DNA from: Micrococcales bacterium UBA3913
GTDB taxonomy: Bacteria > Actinomycetota > Actinomycetes > Actinomycetales > Microbacteriaceae
Length of the DNA stretch: 8,008 bases
NCBI GenBank assembly: GCA_002391425.1
Contig: DGEZ01000128.1
Location: 1 to 8,008, forward strand
Direction: 5' to 3'
The translations under genes were made by a program, and so were the position numbers. A model generated the notes under the pieces. The model made no database searches and had not been told where the DNA came from. It saw only the letters and a program-made list of their open reading frames with translations. Within the stretch, counting starts at the first letter, position 1, and the number at the start of each line of letters is the position of its first letter. This document shows positions 5,390-8,008 of the stretch, one piece after another.

Positions 5390-6787
5390 TCAGACAGACT
5401 TCTGGCCGCCGGGGGCGGTCGGCCGACGCGGGGACCCGGGATGCTCGTCCTGCGCGTGCACAGGGTTCGTGTACACGGCGGTCATGCCCTCGAGCTCCCG
5501 CAGCCGCTGCCACAGCAGGTACGCCGTCGCCGGCAGCAGCACGACCGCGAACTCTAGGGCGAACACCCCGAACACGGCGAGAGCATCCGGGCCGACACTC
5601 GTGTACCGCCCGATGCCGAGGCTCCCCGCGGCGCACGCGGTGAGCACACCTAGCGCCGCCGCACCGCCGAGCACGGCGGCAACGCTGGTCACCGCCCAGA
5701 CGCGCCATGGCGCGATCACGGAGGCGAGCGCCCGCGCGTAACGAGGCCCGATCGCGATCGCGGTGAGGGCGGCCGCCAGCAGCGGAACGATGAGGGCGAC
5801 GAATCCCCAGCTCAGTTCGGCCGGCGGCAGCGCGCCCAGCACGGGGATCGCCGGGATGGGCCCGGTCTGCGTGCCCGCCGGCGTGACGCTGGAACCCGAC
5901 CCGAGGCTGAACCCGACGCCCGAGACCCAGGACACCGCCCAGAGCACGGCATCGGGCACGTACAGCAGCTGCCCGATACTCACGGTGATCACGCCGAGCA
6001 CGTCGACGTGCAGGCTCTCGAAGAGGGTCACCATATCGGCCCAGTGCAGCACGAACGTCACGGTGAGCGCGAGCGCGGCGCCGGCTACTGTGCCCATGCA
6101 CAAGGTGGCGGCCATCCTGCCCACAAGCCCGGTCGGGGACATGATCACCGGCCCCCGATGCTCAGGGTCTGAGCCGAGCTGGTCCACGCGTGTGGCGACG
6201 GCGCGCATCCCCCGGTGCAGCAGTACCCGTTCCCGCGGGTCGTCACCAGCCTCGGGGTGCCCGGCCTCTGCCGTGGATGCGCTGGGGTCGGTCTTCTCCG
6301 ACCGCAGCGAGCCGACCATGTAGGAGAGCGTGTACACCGCAACGGGCGCGACCCACGCGGTCGCCCCGAGCTGGACCACCCCGGTCATGCCCACCCAGGA
6401 GTGCAGGATGGCCGTTACCCCGAGCAGGACAGCCGCCACGCCCAGCCAGGAGGGCCACAGCCACCTGCCCGATACCGTGGTGCGCCCCGAGCGGTACCCG
6501 ATGGTCACGATGATGAGGGTCAGTGCCAGCGGCACGAGGGTGAAGCTCAGCGCGAGCGGCTCGCTCGCTCCGGTGAGTGCGCTCAGGTCCGCGGTCAGGC
6601 TCACCCCCACCCCGTTGGCGAGGAACCAGATGGCGCTGGCTGCCGCCAGGTACAGACCCATATCGGTGGTCATGCCGTCCTGGATCAGCCACAGCAGCGA
6701 GAACACCGCCAGGGGGATGCCCAGGACGACCCCCACGGCGATGAGAGCATCGCCGACGGCGCCCAAAAAAGATGTGATGCGTTTCAT
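5390..6787 (-). CDS. DUF6350-type multi-pass membrane protein
   Basis: A 465-residue integral membrane protein with about ten hydrophobic helices: roughly 12-35, 43-64, 77-98, 113-131, 136-157, then 225-250, 262-282, 327-350, 360-388 and 403-427. A long polar loop (158-222, rich in Glu/Asp/Arg) separates two halves, and the C-terminal 35 residues are hydrophilic and Pro/Arg-rich. The stretch YVPDAVLWAVSWVSGVGFSLG followed shortly by SVTPAG and GPIPAIPVLGALP (280-325) is the part I associate with DUF6350. The place between sucD and purN also fits, since M. tuberculosis Rv0955 (PerM, linked to cell division and persistence) occupies the same position; equivalence is from memory and not tested. 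No catalytic motif is visible. The ATG at 6787 lacks a clear ribosome binding site but lies nine bases after a TAGGCT -10 candidate, suggesting a nearly leaderless message. The gene ends 24 bp before purN. Confidence 0.85.
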   Translation of the reverse strand: MKRITSFLGAVGDALIAVGVVLGIPLAVFSLLWLIQDGMTTDMGLYLAAASAIWFLANGVGVSLTADLSALTGASEPLALSFTLVPLALTLIIVTIGYRSGRTTVSGRWLWPSWLGVAAVLLGVTAILHSWVGMTGVVQLGATAWVAPVAVYTLSYMVGSLRSEKTDPSASTAEAGHPEAGDDPRERVLLHRGMRAVATRVDQLGSDPEHRGPVIMSPTGLVGRMAATLCMGTVAGAALALTVTFVLHWADMVTLFESLHVDVLGVITVSIGQLLYVPDAVLWAVSWVSGVGFSLGSGSSVTPAGTQTGPIPAIPVLGALPPAELSWGFVALIVPLLAAALTAIAIGPRYARALASVIAPWRVWAVTSVAAVLGGAAALGVLTACAAGSLGIGRYTSVGPDALAVFGVFALEFAVVLLPATAYLLWQRLRELEGMTAVYTNPVHAQDEHPGSPRRPTAPGGQKSV

Positions 6788-6796
6788 GCCACGCCC

Positions 6797-6802
6797 AGCC
6801 TA
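6797..6802 (-). promoter_or_regulatory. Candidate -10 (TAGGCT) giving a near-leaderless DUF6350 transcript
   Basis: The minus strand reads TAGGCTGGG, and only nine bases separate the hexamer from the ATG at 6787. Transcription seven bases after the hexamer would begin at about 6790, three bases before the ATG. TGGCGA at 6824-6819 is a weak -35 candidate with a 16-bp spacer. The lack of a purine-rich Shine-Dalgarno site fits this reading. Confidence 0.45.
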
Positions 6803-6810
6803 GGGGGATG

Positions 6811-6839
6811 CGCGGGCGTCGCCACTCATCCACGCCGCG
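6811..6839 (-). terminator. Hairpin after sucD, possible weak terminator or attenuator
   Basis: CGCGGGCGT (6811-6819) pairs with ACGCCGCG (6832-6839) with one bulged G, around a 12-base loop, 25 bases past the sucD stop. No T-run follows, so it would at best be an atypical terminator. It sits directly before the DUF6350 promoter candidate, as expected of a boundary between the suc genes and the next transcript. Confidence 0.3.
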
Positions 6840-6863
6840 GGATAGGTATCGCCGGGACGGACC

Positions 6864-7763
6864 TCAGCGCCCGAGGGCGGCGCGCAGCAGGGAGGCCGTT
6901 TCTGACGGGGTCTTGCCGACGGCTACGCCCGCCGCCTCCAACGCGGCCTTCTTGGCCTGCGCGGTACCGCTGGAGCCGGACACGATGGCGCCGGCATGGC
7001 CCATCGTCTGCCCCTCCGGGGCGGTGAACCCGGCAACGTAGGCGACCACCGGTTTGGTCACGTGCGCGGAAATGTACTCGGCGGCGCGTTCCTCCGCATC
7101 CCCACCGATTTCCCCGATCATGACGATCGCCTCGGTGTCCGGGTCGTCCTCGAAGGCGGCGATCGCGTCGATGTGGGTGGTCCCGATGATGGGGTCACCG
7201 CCGATGCCGATCGCGGTGGAGAAGCCGATGTCGCGCAGTTCGAACATCATCTGGTAGGTGAGCGTGCCGGACTTCGAGACCAGCCCGATCGGCCCCGGTC
7301 CGGTGATGTCTGCGGGGGTGATGCCGAGCAGGGCCTCACCCGGGGTGATGATTCCGGGGCAGTTCGGCCCGATGATGCGGGTCACATTTCCGAGCTCGCA
7401 CGCGTGCGCCCACGCTTGTGCCGCGTCGTGCACGGGGATGCCCTCGGTGATCACAACCAGCAGTTCGATGCCCGCGTCTATCGCCTCGAACATCGCATCC
7501 TTGGCGAACCGGGACGGGACGAAGATGATGGATGCGTTGGCGCCTGTCACGCGCCGGGCTTCGGAGACCGTGCCGAACACGGGCAGGTCGACGGACTCTC
7601 CGGCGGCGTTCTGATGGTGGACAACGCTGCCGGCTTTGCGGGCGTTGACCCCGCCGACGACGTTCGTGCCCGCGGCGAGCATCCGCGCCGTGTGCTTGCT
7701 TCCCTCGCTGCCGGTGATCCCCTGAACGATGACGACACGGGAACGATCGAGAAAGATGGCCAT
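6864..7763 (-). CDS. sucD: Succinyl-CoA synthetase (ADP/GDP-forming) alpha subunit
   Basis: Alpha subunit of the TCA-cycle enzyme that converts succinyl-CoA to succinate while making a nucleoside triphosphate; it carries the phosphohistidine and binds CoA. The 299 residues are close to the family length (about 290-300). GITGSEGS (15-22) is the CoA-binding loop of the N-terminal Rossmann domain, IGPNCPGII (131-139) and SKSGTLTYQ (163-171) are conserved family blocks, and GIGGDPI is at 187-193. Glu218 in GEIGG and His256 in MGHAGAI (254-260) match the active-site Glu208 and phosphohistidine His246 of E. coli. The ATG at 7763 shares its A with the sucC stop (TAATG), and a strong AAGGAGG (7780-7774) lies ten bases upstream, so the two subunits should be made in equal amounts by translational coupling. 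Confidence 0.98.
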   Translation of the reverse strand: MAIFLDRSRVVIVQGITGSEGSKHTARMLAAGTNVVGGVNARKAGSVVHHQNAAGESVDLPVFGTVSEARRVTGANASIIFVPSRFAKDAMFEAIDAGIELLVVITEGIPVHDAAQAWAHACELGNVTRIIGPNCPGIITPGEALLGITPADITGPGPIGLVSKSGTLTYQMMFELRDIGFSTAIGIGGDPIIGTTHIDAIAAFEDDPDTEAIVMIGEIGGDAEERAAEYISAHVTKPVVAYVAGFTAPEGQTMGHAGAIVSGSSGTAQAKKAALEAAGVAVGKTPSETASLLRAALGR

Positions 7764-8008
7764 TATCGGTTCTCCTCCTTCGCGGCGAGCGTGGCGGCGA
7801 TGGCCGCCCCCTCGTCCATGGTGGTGGCGCTGGTGATCAGGGGGTTGGCGGCCTCGGCGAGGATGCGCCGGCCCTGCTCGACGTTGTTCCCGTCCAGACG
7901 CACCACGATCGGTTTCGTTGCCGCATCCCCGAGGATGTCCAAGGCTCGTACGATGCCGTCGGCCACGGCGTCACAGGCGGTGATTCCGCCGAAGACGTTG
8001 ACGAAGAC
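7763..8008 (-). CDS. sucC: Succinyl-CoA synthetase beta subunit, C-terminal 81 residues
   Basis: The 3' end of the gene for the beta subunit, which binds nucleotide and succinate and pairs with SucD. The frame is open to the right edge; the N-terminal ATP-grasp domain lies outside the window. The visible part starts VFVNVFGGITACDAVADGI, the conserved block at the start of the C-terminal CoA-ligase domain that helps place the alpha-subunit phosphohistidine, and continues with PIVVRLDGNNVEQGRRIL, equivalent to the VRLEGNN-type block of the family. It ends AAKEENR with a TAA stop overlapping the sucD ATG by one base. Nothing suggests damage. Since sucC is upstream, the main promoter for both subunits should lie beyond 8008. 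Confidence 0.96.
   Translation of the reverse strand, partial: VFVNVFGGITACDAVADGIVRALDILGDAATKPIVVRLDGNNVEQGRRILAEAANPLITSATTMDEGAAIAATLAAKEENR
7764..7780 (-). promoter_or_regulatory. Strong Shine-Dalgarno of sucD inside the sucC 3' end
   Basis: AAGGAGG at 7780-7774 (minus strand) is a perfect anti-16S match, ten bases before the sucD ATG and within the last codons of sucC. It is the strongest ribosome binding site in the window and fixes the sucD start. Confidence 0.85.

Noticed and set aside
6215..7027. A 270-codon plus-strand frame antisense to the DUF6350 and sucD genes
   Set aside because: His/Arg/Pro-rich shadow of two supported minus-strand genes.
1..8008. Mobile element, CRISPR array, tRNA/rRNA or phage/defence genes
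   Set aside because: I found no terminal repeats, transposase or integrase motifs, spaced repeats, or tRNA-like structures; the genes are core metabolism plus one exporter, one aminotransferase and one membrane protein.

Overview
The window looks like ordinary chromosomal core sequence from a high-GC actinobacterium. The DNA is roughly two-thirds GC by eye, GTG starts occur, and third codon positions are strongly G/C. The minus-strand order sucC-sucD-DUF6350-purN-purH is an arrangement I know from Actinobacteria (compare the Mycobacterium tuberculosis Rv0951-Rv0957 neighbourhood, from memory). A member of Micrococcales, perhaps Microbacteriaceae, is my guess. The genus cannot be read from the window.

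Layout, left to right. (1) 1-1485, minus: 5' part of an ABC exporter half-transporter gene (membrane domain plus most of the nucleotide-binding domain); the window ends inside its signature motif. (2) 1486-1838: a 353-bp divergent intergenic region with a candidate promoter for each side, several short inverted and direct repeats, and a leader segment that could pair with the transporter's ribosome binding site. (3) 1839-3104, plus: a class III PLP-dependent aminotransferase resembling glutamate-1-semialdehyde aminomutase, exact substrate unknown. (4) 3133-4728, minus: purH, convergent with the aminotransferase across only 28 bp. (5) 4775-5365, minus: purN. (6) 5390-6787, minus: a multi-pass membrane protein of the DUF6350 type. 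(7) 6864-7763, minus: sucD. (8) 7763-8008, minus: 3' end of sucC, overlapping sucD by one base.

How the genes work together. sucC and sucD encode the two subunits of succinyl-CoA synthetase (TCA cycle) and are translationally coupled. purN and purH both use 10-formyl-tetrahydrofolate, for the two formyl transfers of de novo purine synthesis, and purH also closes the ring to IMP. The membrane protein between the two pairs has no known enzymatic link to either. A recurring minus-strand TAGGCTGG element in the gaps suggests internal promoters, so the run from sucC to purH is probably several overlapping transcripts rather than one strict operon.

I see no mobile element, CRISPR array, RNA gene or defence system. 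The observations most worth checking are a perfect 11-bp inverted repeat inside the 3' end of the aminotransferase gene (possible terminator for the opposing purH transcript), the possible SD-sequestering leader of the ABC gene, the near-leaderless promoter in front of the DUF6350 gene, and an unusual LSGC in place of LSGG in the ABC signature motif.
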